From Shewanella subflava (GTDB taxonomy: Bacteria; Pseudomonadota; Gammaproteobacteria; Enterobacterales; Shewanellaceae), in contig NZ_JAPDMX010000024.1 of assembly GCF_025971955.1 (NCBI RefSeq), forward strand, positions 1-64,000: DNA of 64,000 bases. Direction: 5' to 3'. The notes beneath the pieces were generated by a model. That model was not told the DNA's origin, searched no databases, and worked only from the letters and a program-made list of their open reading frames with translations. The translations under genes and the position numbers were made by a program. Below, piece by piece: positions 20,558 through 30,073 of this stretch (positions within the stretch are counted from its first letter, which is position 1; every line of letters begins with the position of its first letter).

Positions 20558-21910
20558 TTGTATTTTAAAAGTTTTGCTCACATGTTTTTTGAGTCGGTAC
20601 TGATAATGCCATCCCAAGCTCATACTGCGAAACAGCATAAATGCACACAATGCACCCCATAAAGCATGGTTTTCAAATGACTGCATACTCCACCAAAGCG
20701 GAAAATATACCCCAAACGTTGCCAATATCATGCTGTTACGCATGACCTGACCTTGTGCCGCGCCAATATAAACGCCATCAAATAGATAACAACCAAAGGC
20801 TAAAATGGGCATGGCAATTAACCAAAATAAGTATGACTGTGCCGTTTGTTGTACGCAGGTGATGTTAGTTAATAAACTGATGATTTGGCTGCCAAATAGC
20901 CAAAAGCAGCCGCTAAATATGATGGCGATAATCGCTGACCAAGCAAACGCTAGGCTGACAGATTCAAATAATAACGTGGGGTTACGTTGGCCAACAGCGC
21001 GGCCAACTTCGGCCTCAGCATAGTAAGCAATCCCATCAAGTGCATATGAAATTAACATCAATAAATTCAGTAATACAGCATTGGCCGCTAGGGTGGTATC
21101 TCCTAATCCTGCACCGTAAAACGCCATAAAACTGAAGGCGGCTTGTAAGCATAAACTGCGAATGAATATGTCACGGTTAAGAGTGAGTAGGCGTGATAAT
21201 CCGGCAAACGTAAGGTGTTGCAACAAGTGTGACCAAGTAAAATGGCGTTGTTGCTTTAGCTGGCGTGTCACCATCACTGCGGCAACTGTGAAAGCGCAGA
21301 TATCAGCAATCACCGATGCTAACGCCGCCCCTTGCACGTTCCATTGAAATCCGATGACAAATATCACATCTAAAATAATGTTGGCAATATTGGCAATAAT
21401 CAGTTGCCACATGGCGGCTTTGGGTTGTTGTCTGCCCAATAGCCAGCCGAGTAACACAAGGTTGGTGAGGGCAAAGGGCAGCGACCAAATACGGATTTCA
21501 ACATATTGACGGCAATAATATTGTACCTGTGCACTCGCTTCGCTTAAGTGCAGCGCTAATGACAAGATAGGCTGTTGTAATGCGAGCGCGCCAGCGGCCA
21601 ATAGCAGTGCTAAACACACACCTTGAACCAATAATCGATGTTGGCTGTGATGATCTTGTGCACCATAGGCTTGAGCCACTAAGCCTGTGGTCGACATGCG
21701 TAAAAAGCCCAGCAACCACACCATTAAGGTGATAATGGTGCTACCAAGCGCTACGCCGCCTAAATAATATGCTTCACCCAGGTGGCCGATGACGGCAGTG
21801 TCGACCAGTCCAAGCAGCGGAATGGTGATGTTGGATAACATCATTGGGATGGCTAATGCCATTAGCTGACGATTTTTATCGCCATTTGCGAGAACGCTAA
21901 ACAAGGACAT
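20549..21910 (-). CDS. MATE-family efflux transporter (DinF type)
   Basis: This 453-residue protein has about twelve membrane segments and the MATE signature region IPMMLSNITIPLLGLVDTAVIGHLG near the N-terminus. This opening, with a second similar half, marks the DinF branch of the MATE family, which exports cationic drugs or organic compounds using Na+ or H+. The substrate is unknown. There is no LexA box upstream, unlike E. coli dinF, which is in the lexA operon; here lexA is 18 kb away with sulA. The ATG at 21910 gives MSLFSVLANGDKNRQLM. Confidence 0.87.
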   Translation of the reverse strand: MSLFSVLANGDKNRQLMALAIPMMLSNITIPLLGLVDTAVIGHLGEAYYLGGVALGSTIITLMVWLLGFLRMSTTGLVAQAYGAQDHHSQHRLLVQGVCLALLLAAGALALQQPILSLALHLSEASAQVQYYCRQYVEIRIWSLPFALTNLVLLGWLLGRQQPKAAMWQLIIANIANIILDVIFVIGFQWNVQGAALASVIADICAFTVAAVMVTRQLKQQRHFTWSHLLQHLTFAGLSRLLTLNRDIFIRSLCLQAAFSFMAFYGAGLGDTTLAANAVLLNLLMLISYALDGIAYYAEAEVGRAVGQRNPTLLFESVSLAFAWSAIIAIIFSGCFWLFGSQIISLLTNITCVQQTAQSYLFWLIAMPILAFGCYLFDGVYIGAAQGQVMRNSMILATFGVYFPLWWSMQSFENHALWGALCAFMLFRSMSLGWHYQYRLKKHVSKTFKIQLT

Positions 21911-22009
21911 ATGAAAGGTACTGCACGTTAAAATGGTTTTATCATTGGTTGATGCAATATTGCGCCAACGCCATGAACTGGCTTAATGTCATCTTTTACT
22001 AAGACTGCA

Positions 22010-23041
22010 TTAATTGATTGTCAGTAAGGTCAGCAATTTACTACTGATATCGGCAAGGGGTAAAACTTCATTTGCCGCATTCATTTCTACTGCTGAGCCT
22101 GGCATCCCCCAAACAACCGATGAGGCTTGATCTTGGGCGATAGTGTACGCGCCTTTTTGCCTCATATTCAATAAACCCTGACTGCCATCATTACCCATAC
22201 CGGTTAATATGATGCCAATTGAGGTTTTGGCGGCATGTTCAGCCACACTGTTAAACAGCACATCAACTGAGGGTTTGTGTCTATTAACGGGATCGCTATT
22301 CAATAATTTTGTTTTAAAGTGTGCACCATCACGGATGATCACTAAATGTCTGTCGCCAGGCGCAATATACACATTCCCTGCGGTAAGTTTTTCACCCCCT
22401 TGAGCCTCAATCACATTGAGGTTGCAGTTTTTATTGAGCCTAGCTGCAAACGAAGTGCTGAAAACAGGTGGTATGTGTTGAGTAATCACTACCGGAGGTA
22501 GGTTTGCTGGTAAAGGTGTTAATAAGGTTTGAATGGCTTCAATGCCCCCAGTTGAGGCGCCAATCGCGATTAAGCGGTTTTTAAATTTGTTAGATATATC
22601 TGAATTTGTGGGGAGATTGTGACGAATAGGTGGTGGCGCATCAAAAGTGATTTGCCCAGCAGCTAACACCTTATAAATTAAATTATTTTGAAATAACGCG
22701 AGGCTGTTTTTATGGTTGTTTTTAGGTTTGGCGACGTAATCAATCGCACCTAAAGATAATGCCTCTAGCGTAACATCAGCGCCTTTTTGGGTTAAAGATG
22801 ACACCATCACTACCGGCATTGGTCTTAAGCGCATTAAATTGCGTAAAAAAGCTAAGCCGTCCATTTTTGGCATTTCGACATCAAGTGTTAACACGTCGGG
22901 TGACAGTTGTTTGATTAACTCCCTTGCTTCATAAGGGTCTTCCGCTTCACCGACCACAATAATGTTGTCGTCAGCATCTAGCATATGTGTCAGTAATTGA
23001 CGCATAAAGGCGGAATCATCGATAACCAGTACTTTAATCAT
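22010..23041 (-). CDS. cheB: Chemotaxis protein-glutamate methylesterase CheB
   Basis: CheB demethylates and deamidates chemoreceptors. The 343-residue protein has an N-terminal receiver domain with phospho-acceptor Asp54 (LTLDVEMPKMDG) and a C-terminal esterase domain. The catalytic serine is in IGASTGGIEAI (Ser163), the histidine in ITQHIPP (about 189) and the aspartate in LTGMGNDG (about 285). It is the last gene of the leftward chemotaxis operon, 32 bases after cheR. No cheD gene lies between them. Confidence 0.97.
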   Translation of the reverse strand: MIKVLVIDDSAFMRQLLTHMLDADDNIIVVGEAEDPYEARELIKQLSPDVLTLDVEMPKMDGLAFLRNLMRLRPMPVVMVSSLTQKGADVTLEALSLGAIDYVAKPKNNHKNSLALFQNNLIYKVLAAGQITFDAPPPIRHNLPTNSDISNKFKNRLIAIGASTGGIEAIQTLLTPLPANLPPVVITQHIPPVFSTSFAARLNKNCNLNVIEAQGGEKLTAGNVYIAPGDRHLVIIRDGAHFKTKLLNSDPVNRHKPSVDVLFNSVAEHAAKTSIGIILTGMGNDGSQGLLNMRQKGAYTIAQDQASSVVWGMPGSAVEMNAANEVLPLADISSKLLTLLTIN

Positions 23042-23073
23042 TCAGTCCCCTGAAGTTGCTGTTGGCACAATGG

Positions 23074-23913
23074 TCAACACGGCGCTGTTCGGTTACGTGC
23101 ACGGTAAATTGTCTGTCCTATAAATTCAAAGTCAGTCGTAAAATCATTGATACTTTCAGAGTGTCCAATGATTAAATAACCACCATCACTTAATAATGCT
23201 CTAAATTTCTTAATAATTCTCTTTTTTGTGTCACTATCAAAGTAGATAAACACATTTCGGCAAAAAATGACATCGAAAGGACCAGACATTGGCCAAGGTT
23301 GTAGTAGATTCAGCTGCTTAAAGTGTACGGCCTCTTTTATACGTTGCTTGATTGAAAATTGTGCATTGTTGGCAAGCCGTTTAGTGTATTTGGTGGCAAA
23401 GTTGGCCGGGATGGTCGATAGCACTTCGGTAGAGTATATGGCTTTTTTTGCCGTCTCTAGCACTTGAGTGTTTAAATCGGTCGCCAGAATTTTTACATCA
23501 AATAGGCTTAAATCAATTTGACCATACAGTGTCATCGCGATGCTGTAAGCTTCTTCTCCTGTCGAACACGCCGCTGACCAAATACGGATTCTTTTTTGTT
23601 TTTTCGCCAGCCATTGCGGACATATTTGCTTATCTAAATAAACAAAATGATGCTTTTCTCTAAAAAAGGCCGTTAAATTTGTGGTGAGAGCATTGATAAA
23701 CTCAGGGAGTTCTTGAGTGTTATTGTCGAGGTAGTGGCAATATTGGCTAAAACTGTTGAGTTTCAGAAAGCGAATGCGGCGAGATAACCGTGAATACACC
23801 ATTTGCTTTTTACGTTCTGGCAGCACAATACCGGTTTGCGAATAAGCTAGATTTCGCAAAAAATCGAAATCAGCCAAGCTCATTGGGAACTCTTGTTGCT
23901 GCCACTTATCCAC
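23074..23913 (-). CDS. cheR: Chemotaxis protein methyltransferase CheR
   Basis: CheR methylates glutamates of chemoreceptors using S-adenosylmethionine. It is 279 residues from a GTG at 23913 with an AAGGGA ribosome site; an ATG at 23883 (MSLADFDFLR) with AAGAG upstream is an equally reasonable start giving 269 residues. The N-terminal helical domain contains LPERKKQMVYSRLSRRIR. The SAM-binding core has IRIWSAACSTGEEAYSIAM and VIFCRNVFIYFD. It probably binds the DWQEF tail of the receptor encoded just upstream. Confidence 0.96.
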   Translation of the reverse strand: MDKWQQQEFPMSLADFDFLRNLAYSQTGIVLPERKKQMVYSRLSRRIRFLKLNSFSQYCHYLDNNTQELPEFINALTTNLTAFFREKHHFVYLDKQICPQWLAKKQKRIRIWSAACSTGEEAYSIAMTLYGQIDLSLFDVKILATDLNTQVLETAKKAIYSTEVLSTIPANFATKYTKRLANNAQFSIKQRIKEAVHFKQLNLLQPWPMSGPFDVIFCRNVFIYFDSDTKKRIIKKFRALLSDGGYLIIGHSESINDFTTDFEFIGQTIYRARNRTAPC

Positions 23914-24004
23914 AATTTAATCCCTTAAGCAGGTAATATGGGTCAATTAAACTAGATTAACCCCAAGCATAACACTTGAGGTTAATTGTATGATTTAACT
24001 AACC

Positions 24005-26203
24005 TTAAAACTCTTGCCAATCTTCGTCACTTACCTGAATGGCCATGTGTTTAATTTTTGATTTTTGTTCGCGCTTGGTTTCAGCACCGACCTCTACATG
24101 ACCCGTTTTGAAGAAGCTCAATTTGCGTTTCATTTGACGAGCTTGCTCTGTCATGGTGTCGCCAGCGGCTGCAATTTCTTCCACTAGGGCGGCATTTTGT
24201 TGTGTCATTTGGTCCATTTGAGAAATGGACTTGTTCACCTCAAAAATACCTGAAGATTGTTCTTCTGCCGCAATCGATATATGGGCAATCATTTCTGCCA
24301 CTTTACTGACGGAAAGCATAATGTCTTTGAGGGTTTCACCAGACTGATTAACCAGCTGAGTACCGTCAGTGACTTTATTCACACTGTCTCTGATCAACTC
24401 TTTAATTTCTTTTGCAGCACCGGCACTGCGTTGTGCCAAATTACGCACTTCACCTGCAACCACGGCAAACCCACGACCTTGCTCACCGGCTCTAGCGGCT
24501 TCTACCGCCGCGTTTAGTGCTAACAGATTGGTTTGGAAGGCAATTTCATCAATTACGGTAATAATATCAGCAATCCGTTTACTTGATTCAGTAATGGCAT
24601 CCATCGCCACAACGGCTTGTTTAACGACATTGCCACCTTGCTCCGCTTTTTGATTCGCTTCAATCGCGAGGTTATTAGCGATTAAAGCATTGTTTTCACT
24701 TTGTTTAACCGTTGCGGTCATTTGTTCCATACTGGCGGCTGTTTCTTCTAATGAGGCCGCTTGTTCTTCTGTACGTTGGCTTAAATCAATGTTGCCCTGG
24801 GTGATTTCTTCAGCACTGGAGGTTACCGTATTGGCGGCGTCACTAATTTCACTTAGCACTTCGGTAAGGCGTTCAACTGTGATGTTGGCGTCTTGTTGTA
24901 GTTTGTGGAATTTTCCTGAATAAGCGCCTTCAAGCTGGCGACTTAAATCACCCTTAGCTAACGCATCAAATAGTTTTACCACATCAGACAAAATGTTATC
25001 TGATACCGTTAGTAATTGATTTAAGCCTTTAGATAAAGACAAGAAGAACCCCGCTTTACCTTCTAAACTTAATCGCTGACTTAAATCACCTTGGTTGGCC
25101 GCTGCAAGTAATTGGTAAAGCTCTTTTTCGATGATCACTTCCGCAGTACGGTCTTCCCACTCCACCACAGTACCAATTCGATTATTTTCACTGTCTTGAA
25201 TAGGATTCGCAGTAAATTTGAACACTCGGCTTCCTACCGCAAATTCTGCTCTGTGGGTGGTCTTTAAGGCTGCTATGACATTATGTTGATGTGATGGATT
25301 TTTATGGAATACATCAATGTGCTCACCAACAAGTTTTTTAGCATTAAAGTTAGGTAAACCGGTTTTCACATCTTCTTCAGCATCTTCAAACATGGCTTGC
25401 AGTGCGTCGTTTGTATAAATAATGCGATTGTCGTTATCCGCGACCATAGTACAGGCGCTGACACAGTCTAATGCTTGTTTCAAGCGGGTGTTTTCTGCGG
25501 CCAATATGTGTTCTTTTTGGGTTTTCGCGACTTGCTCTGTCATGTCTAACCATTCAACAACCGTACCGATACGTTGATCTTCCTTAAATATAGGCGTGGC
25601 GGTTAATCTGAAAGATAAGCCTTCAATAACAAATCTGGTGCAATAAGGGGTGGTCAGTTTATCCATCAGCTTACGTTGATGTTCGGGATGCTGATGGAAA
25701 ATATCCATATTCGAGCCCACCAGTTTATCTACAGATAATCGAGTGAGGCTTTTTTGCAAAATTTGCTCGTTTGACTTGAACATTTTGTACAGCGATTCGT
25801 TGCGATAAACGATATCGTAATGCTCATCTGCCACCATGATATTTCCCTGACAGGCATCTAATGCTTGCATGTAAAAGCGGCTGTTGATGGTATCTTGATG
25901 CCATTGATTTAGGGCGGTTTGCAGTTGTGGCCAGTGTGGTGCCTCAAATTCACCTAAATTAACGCTATGATCTGTGTCATAGCTGTCTGCAATGTCTTGG
26001 GTTGCCTTAACAAGACGTTGATTTTTTTGTTGCAGCTTGAATATGACTAATAATGTACTCAGCAAGGTTAATAGCAGTAATACGCTAATCCATAGCGTAT
26101 CAAGCCCAGCAAGATTCCCCGCTAATGCGAGCGCGCAAAGTAGCGGTGCCCCGTATGCAAGAGGATGGAAGCCACCGGTTGGCGTTGGTTGATTTGCTTG
26201 CAT
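24005..26203 (-). CDS. Methyl-accepting chemotaxis protein with two PAS domains and a CheR-docking tail
   Basis: This 732-residue receptor begins with two closely spaced hydrophobic segments (about 16-55) and no periplasmic domain. Two PAS domains follow (about 105-225 and 235-355), each with a V..NEDQRIGTVVEW-like end, then HAMP-like helices (about 360-460) and the signalling domain with the tip [19 protein letters not shown] (about 565-583). It therefore probably senses an intracellular cue such as redox state or a bound cofactor. The C-terminus ends DWQEF, a fit to the xWxxF pentapeptide that tethers CheR and CheB. It sits between cheW and cheR in the operon. Confidence 0.93.
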   Translation of the reverse strand: MQANQPTPTGGFHPLAYGAPLLCALALAGNLAGLDTLWISVLLLLTLLSTLLVIFKLQQKNQRLVKATQDIADSYDTDHSVNLGEFEAPHWPQLQTALNQWHQDTINSRFYMQALDACQGNIMVADEHYDIVYRNESLYKMFKSNEQILQKSLTRLSVDKLVGSNMDIFHQHPEHQRKLMDKLTTPYCTRFVIEGLSFRLTATPIFKEDQRIGTVVEWLDMTEQVAKTQKEHILAAENTRLKQALDCVSACTMVADNDNRIIYTNDALQAMFEDAEEDVKTGLPNFNAKKLVGEHIDVFHKNPSHQHNVIAALKTTHRAEFAVGSRVFKFTANPIQDSENNRIGTVVEWEDRTAEVIIEKELYQLLAAANQGDLSQRLSLEGKAGFFLSLSKGLNQLLTVSDNILSDVVKLFDALAKGDLSRQLEGAYSGKFHKLQQDANITVERLTEVLSEISDAANTVTSSAEEITQGNIDLSQRTEEQAASLEETAASMEQMTATVKQSENNALIANNLAIEANQKAEQGGNVVKQAVVAMDAITESSKRIADIITVIDEIAFQTNLLALNAAVEAARAGEQGRGFAVVAGEVRNLAQRSAGAAKEIKELIRDSVNKVTDGTQLVNQSGETLKDIMLSVSKVAEMIAHISIAAEEQSSGIFEVNKSISQMDQMTQQNAALVEEIAAAGDTMTEQARQMKRKLSFFKTGHVEVGAETKREQKSKIKHMAIQVSDEDWQEF

Positions 26204-26247
26204 GTTTTACGTCCTCTGTTTACTTATTCTTATATGGGCCAAATGGT

Positions 26248-26784
26248 TTAGGCAGACGGTATTTCGAGTTGTTCTATGATGTTAGAGAGCTGCTGAGCAC
26301 TGGGTAAAACCTCATTACCTAAAAGTTTATGCACATCTAAAATAATGACCATTTTATCGCTGAGACTGGTGAGTCCTTTGATAAATCGTACATCTGTGTC
26401 GAGCCCAAAATCCGGTGTTGGTCTTAAGTTTTTATCGTCAACAATAATTACATCAGACACCGCATCCACCACAATGCCAATAATTTTACTGTTTTTTTCC
26501 AGTTTAACTTTAACAACTATCACCACGGTTGTTGGGCCATAGCTGAGTTCAGTTAGGCCAAAACGTTGGCGTAAATCTATAATGGGCACCACGTTACCAC
26601 GTAAATTAATGACCCCTTTTACATATTCAGGCGCATTGGGAATTGCAGTGGTTTTTTGCCATCCTCGTATTTCTTGTACTGAGAGTATTTCTACCCCGTA
26701 TTCTTCTGGTCCCATAATGAATGTTAAGTATTGTTGATTAACATCACCTTGGGTTGCTTGCGATTGCTGATGCGAAACATCCAC
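26248..26784 (-). CDS. cheW: Chemotaxis coupling protein CheW
   Basis: CheW links receptors to CheA. The 178-residue protein shows the family pattern: FIMGPEEYGVEILSVQEIRG near the N-terminus, then VKGVINLRGNVVPIIDLR. Translation starts with GTG at 26784, nine bases after a strong AAGGAG ribosome site; no ATG is available in frame. It begins 14 bases after cheA ends. Confidence 0.96.
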   Translation of the reverse strand: MDVSHQQSQATQGDVNQQYLTFIMGPEEYGVEILSVQEIRGWQKTTAIPNAPEYVKGVINLRGNVVPIIDLRQRFGLTELSYGPTTVVIVVKVKLEKNSKIIGIVVDAVSDVIIVDDKNLRPTPDFGLDTDVRFIKGLTSLSDKMVIILDVHKLLGNEVLPSAQQLSNIIEQLEIPSA

Positions 26785-26798
26785 GTTAATCCGCTCCT

Positions 26799-29165
26799 TT
26801 ATGCCGCATGTTCTTTATGATGGCCGATGCCAGAAAGATGTGTGAGGCTAATAACATCGATAATCAATGCAACTTCACCATTCCCGAGTATGGTCGCCCC
26901 GGATATGCCGGGTGTTTTGGTGTAGTTAACTTCTAAATTTTTAATCACGACTTGTTGTTGCGACAATAATTCATCAACTAATAAGCCGACTTTTTTGTTA
27001 TTACAGTCGACAATCATGACGATGCCTTTTTCAATATCTGGGGCATCGGCTTGATGATTAAACTGCTCAAATACTTTCACAATGGGAATAAATTCTTCGC
27101 GTAGATGAATAACTTCTTGGCGATGGCCTTGTTGATCTTTGCCTAGGTCATTTATCTGGCGTTTAGCAACCTGTAATGACTCGTGAATTGACATCAGTGG
27201 CACAACATACACATGGTCGCCCACGCGCACTAATTGGCCGTCTAAAATGGCAAGGGTTAATGGCAGACGAATGGTCATATGACTGCCTTTATCTGGGGTT
27301 GAAACGAGGTTGATATCACCATTGAGTTCGGTAATATTTCGTTTAACCACATCCATACCCACCCCACGGCCTGAGAGACCTGATACATTATCGGCGGTGG
27401 AAAATCCGGGTTTGAATATCAGCTGGTGGATTTCTTCCGTGCTTAGGTGTTCGTTGTCTGCAACTAAGCCTTTTTTACGCGCGATACTGAGAATTTTGTC
27501 AGTATTTAAACCGCCACCATCATCGATGATTTCAATAATAATATTGCCACCACGGTGGAATGCATTCAGTGTTATCGTGCCTGTTTCAGGTTTGCCCTGC
27601 GCGCGCCTTTTTTCGGGAAGTTCAATACCGTGATCCAATGAATTGCGAACCAGATGCACCAGTGGGTCGACAATTTTCTCCATAACGGTTTTATCTAATT
27701 CAGTTTCTTCGCCACTTAACACCAAATCAACTTTTTTGCCCAGTTGCAAACTGATGTCGTGCACCAACCGAGGAAAGCGATTGAAGGCAAATGAAATGGG
27801 CATCATTCTAATTTGCATCACGTTTTCTTGTAGTTCACGGGTGTGGGATGCCAGTTGTTCTAACCCTAAACGCAAACTAATGAGGGTTTCTTGGTTGATG
27901 GTTTCTTGCTGGCCAATTTGACCCAGCATGGCTTGGGTAATGACTAATTCACCGACCATATTAATCAACTGATCAACTTTTTCTATATTAACCCGTATTG
28001 AACTTTGATTCGTGTCAGTAGAGCGTGAGTGTGTTCTGGTGACAGTTGCTGTATTGGGTTGTTCATTTACCGTAGATAGGACGCTGGTATTGCTTGCTAA
28101 GGTCTCGTTATCTTCAACTTTGTTGCTTTGCTCAGCCGGTTCATCTGCCGTTTTTGACGTTATCTGTTCAATGGTTGATGCTTGATGGCTTGGTTGATTT
28201 TGTTGTTCAAATGCTTCGGCCAAGGCGCTCGACATGTCAAAACCGTCGCATGGCGCAGGGGCTGATTGGGACTCTGTTAGGTGTGATGTTGGCGCATCTT
28301 TATGAACTAATGTGTCTTCACTAACAGGTTTATTTGCCTCTTCTCGCGCTTTAGCATCAAATGGCGACACAAACAGGGCATCGTTTTTGGCATTTCGTTC
28401 AAGCTGATTAAATTGAATATCACATTCGCTTTCTACCCATTCAAAAACTTCTTTAATGCGGGATATTGCGGTGTCTGTGAGCAGTAACAATTGCCACTGC
28501 AGATAACAAATTTCAGCTTCGTATTCATCGACATCTGGATAAGCGATATCTTTTAATGTGACTTTTAATTGCCCCAGCTCAGCGAGCTCAGTGAACATGT
28601 AAATAGGGTCGTTACCGCAACGTAAAATATCTTCACCGGCACTAAAGTCGATTTGCCAAAGTACTAAATTAGGGTCTAATTCTGTAACTGAACAGGTGGT
28701 ATCTGGCGCAGCTGTATTTTCGGACGATTGTGGTTCAGTTGATGTGGCAATTTTGGCACTAACAGTGTTATTTGAACCAAGGGCGAGGGCCTGTTCAAAT
28801 TGCTTCATTAATGGTGCTAATGCGGGGTCGTTGCAAGCTTGATCTTTCATTAAAGCATCAATCATATTGCGTATGACATCCACTGATGCCAGTAGCATTT
28901 CAACGTGCTGTGGTTTCATCGGCCTGATGTGTTCGCGGATCTCGTCTAATAGAGTTTCGAGCAAGTGAGTAAAATTAGCCACTTCGGTAAAGCCAAAGGT
29001 CGCGCTTCCCCCCTTAATCGAATGGGCTGCGCGGAATATCGTATTGATACTTTCTTGGTCAAAATTATCTATATCAATTGCCAATAGCTCAGACTCCATT
29101 TTAGAGAGTCCTTCTAAGCTTTCCTCAAAAAAAACTTGGCTAAATTGACTAAGATCGATATCCAT
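26799..29165 (-). CDS. cheA: Chemotaxis histidine kinase CheA
   Basis: CheA phosphorylates itself and then CheY and CheB. The 788-residue kinase has an N-terminal HPt domain with the phospho-accepting His48 in AAHSIKGGSATFGF, a long variable linker (about 130-390, rich in Ser, Thr, Gln and Glu) containing a possible CheY-binding domain, a dimerisation domain starting near INMVGELVITQAMLGQIG, an ATPase domain with HLVRNSLDHGIE, DDGGGLNTDKI and GLSGRGVGMDVV, and a C-terminal CheW-like domain. All kinase motifs are intact. Confidence 0.97.
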   Translation of the reverse strand: MDIDLSQFSQVFFEESLEGLSKMESELLAIDIDNFDQESINTIFRAAHSIKGGSATFGFTEVANFTHLLETLLDEIREHIRPMKPQHVEMLLASVDVIRNMIDALMKDQACNDPALAPLMKQFEQALALGSNNTVSAKIATSTEPQSSENTAAPDTTCSVTELDPNLVLWQIDFSAGEDILRCGNDPIYMFTELAELGQLKVTLKDIAYPDVDEYEAEICYLQWQLLLLTDTAISRIKEVFEWVESECDIQFNQLERNAKNDALFVSPFDAKAREEANKPVSEDTLVHKDAPTSHLTESQSAPAPCDGFDMSSALAEAFEQQNQPSHQASTIEQITSKTADEPAEQSNKVEDNETLASNTSVLSTVNEQPNTATVTRTHSRSTDTNQSSIRVNIEKVDQLINMVGELVITQAMLGQIGQQETINQETLISLRLGLEQLASHTRELQENVMQIRMMPISFAFNRFPRLVHDISLQLGKKVDLVLSGEETELDKTVMEKIVDPLVHLVRNSLDHGIELPEKRRAQGKPETGTITLNAFHRGGNIIIEIIDDGGGLNTDKILSIARKKGLVADNEHLSTEEIHQLIFKPGFSTADNVSGLSGRGVGMDVVKRNITELNGDINLVSTPDKGSHMTIRLPLTLAILDGQLVRVGDHVYVVPLMSIHESLQVAKRQINDLGKDQQGHRQEVIHLREEFIPIVKVFEQFNHQADAPDIEKGIVMIVDCNNKKVGLLVDELLSQQQVVIKNLEVNYTKTPGISGATILGNGEVALIIDVISLTHLSGIGHHKEHAA

Positions 29166-29182
29166 TTATGCTCTGCTTATCA

Positions 29183-29548
29183 CTAAAAACGAAGCACTTT
29201 GGCTGCGGTTGCCAAAAGTTGTTCCGGATTAAAAGGTTTGACTATCCAGCCAGTGGCACCTGCTGCGCGCCCTTGTTGTTTTTTTTCTGGGCTAGATTCA
29301 GTGGTTAGCATCAATAACGGGGTAAAACGGTAATGCTCAAGTGCTCGTAATTCTTTAATTAGCGTAATGCCATCCATTACGGGCATATTAATGTCAGAAA
29401 TCACCAAATCAAACTGGGTTTGTTTCGCTAATGTTAAAGCTTCACTGCCATCAGCGGCTACCTGCACTTCATAGCCTGCTGCTTGCAAAGTAAAACTGAC
29501 CATTTGTCTCATGGAGGTGGAATCGTCCACTGCCAGAATTTTTTTCAT
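29183..29548 (-). CDS. cheY: Chemotaxis response regulator CheY
   Basis: This single receiver domain of 121 residues has acidic residues DD at 8-9, phospho-acceptor Asp52 in VISDINMPVMDG, Thr in MLTTESSPEK and Lys in IVKPFNPEQ. It relays the CheA signal to the flagellar motor, or possibly to another output, since the operon has its own receptor and a STAS protein. It lies 17 bases upstream of cheA. Confidence 0.95.
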   Translation of the reverse strand: MKKILAVDDSTSMRQMVSFTLQAAGYEVQVAADGSEALTLAKQTQFDLVISDINMPVMDGITLIKELRALEHYRFTPLLMLTTESSPEKKQQGRAAGATGWIVKPFNPEQLLATAAKVLRF

Positions 29549-29560
29549 TAAAACTGTCCT

Positions 29561-29842
29561 TTAAACTGAGCCAATTAGCGGTGGTATGGTAATCGCAAGT
29601 AATGCTAATTGCTTACATATTTCTTTATCGGCGGGAAGCCAAGTAACATTAAGTGACCGCTTGATACAGGTTTGATGCAGTAAAAAAAGAAACTGCGCCC
29701 CAGCGGTATCAACTTTGGTTAATTTACTGGCATCGATAATAAAAGGTGTGGTTTGCTGTAAATGACTCGCCAGCTGAGAGTAAATTGGCTGTATATTTCG
29801 AATAGTAATCGCCGCGCCTAAATCTAGAGTGGTGTCAGTCAT
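29561..29842 (-). CDS. STAS-domain protein (anti-sigma-factor-antagonist type)
   Basis: This small protein of 93 residues is the first gene of the chemotaxis operon. It looks like a STAS domain, with the switch-region motif FIIDASKLTKVDTAGAQFL. The usual phospho-serine of DSSG/DSAG proteins is replaced by threonine in VDTAGAQ. The longer frame begins at a TTG (29854); the ATG at 29842 gives MTDTTLDLGAAIT. Similar genes head chemotaxis clusters in other proteobacteria, but their role is not settled; control through CheA or a phosphatase is possible. Confidence 0.8.
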   Translation of the reverse strand: MTDTTLDLGAAITIRNIQPIYSQLASHLQQTTPFIIDASKLTKVDTAGAQFLFLLHQTCIKRSLNVTWLPADKEICKQLALLAITIPPLIGSV

Positions 29843-30073
29843 GCAGTATCCCAACCTTTAACAGCAACTTATTAAATATAGCCTTTATTACTATTTGAGC
29901 AATATTAATCATGGTTTACATCGGATTATTGAAAATGAAGTGCTGGTGTCGGAACCACGACAAAAAATAGCGCAGCACGTATGGCTAATCGTAAGCGTGA
30001 ATTCAAAAAGTATACAACACGATATTATACGTTACTGATCAAATCGAGGAATGTAAACCGATCTTAAATCGGC

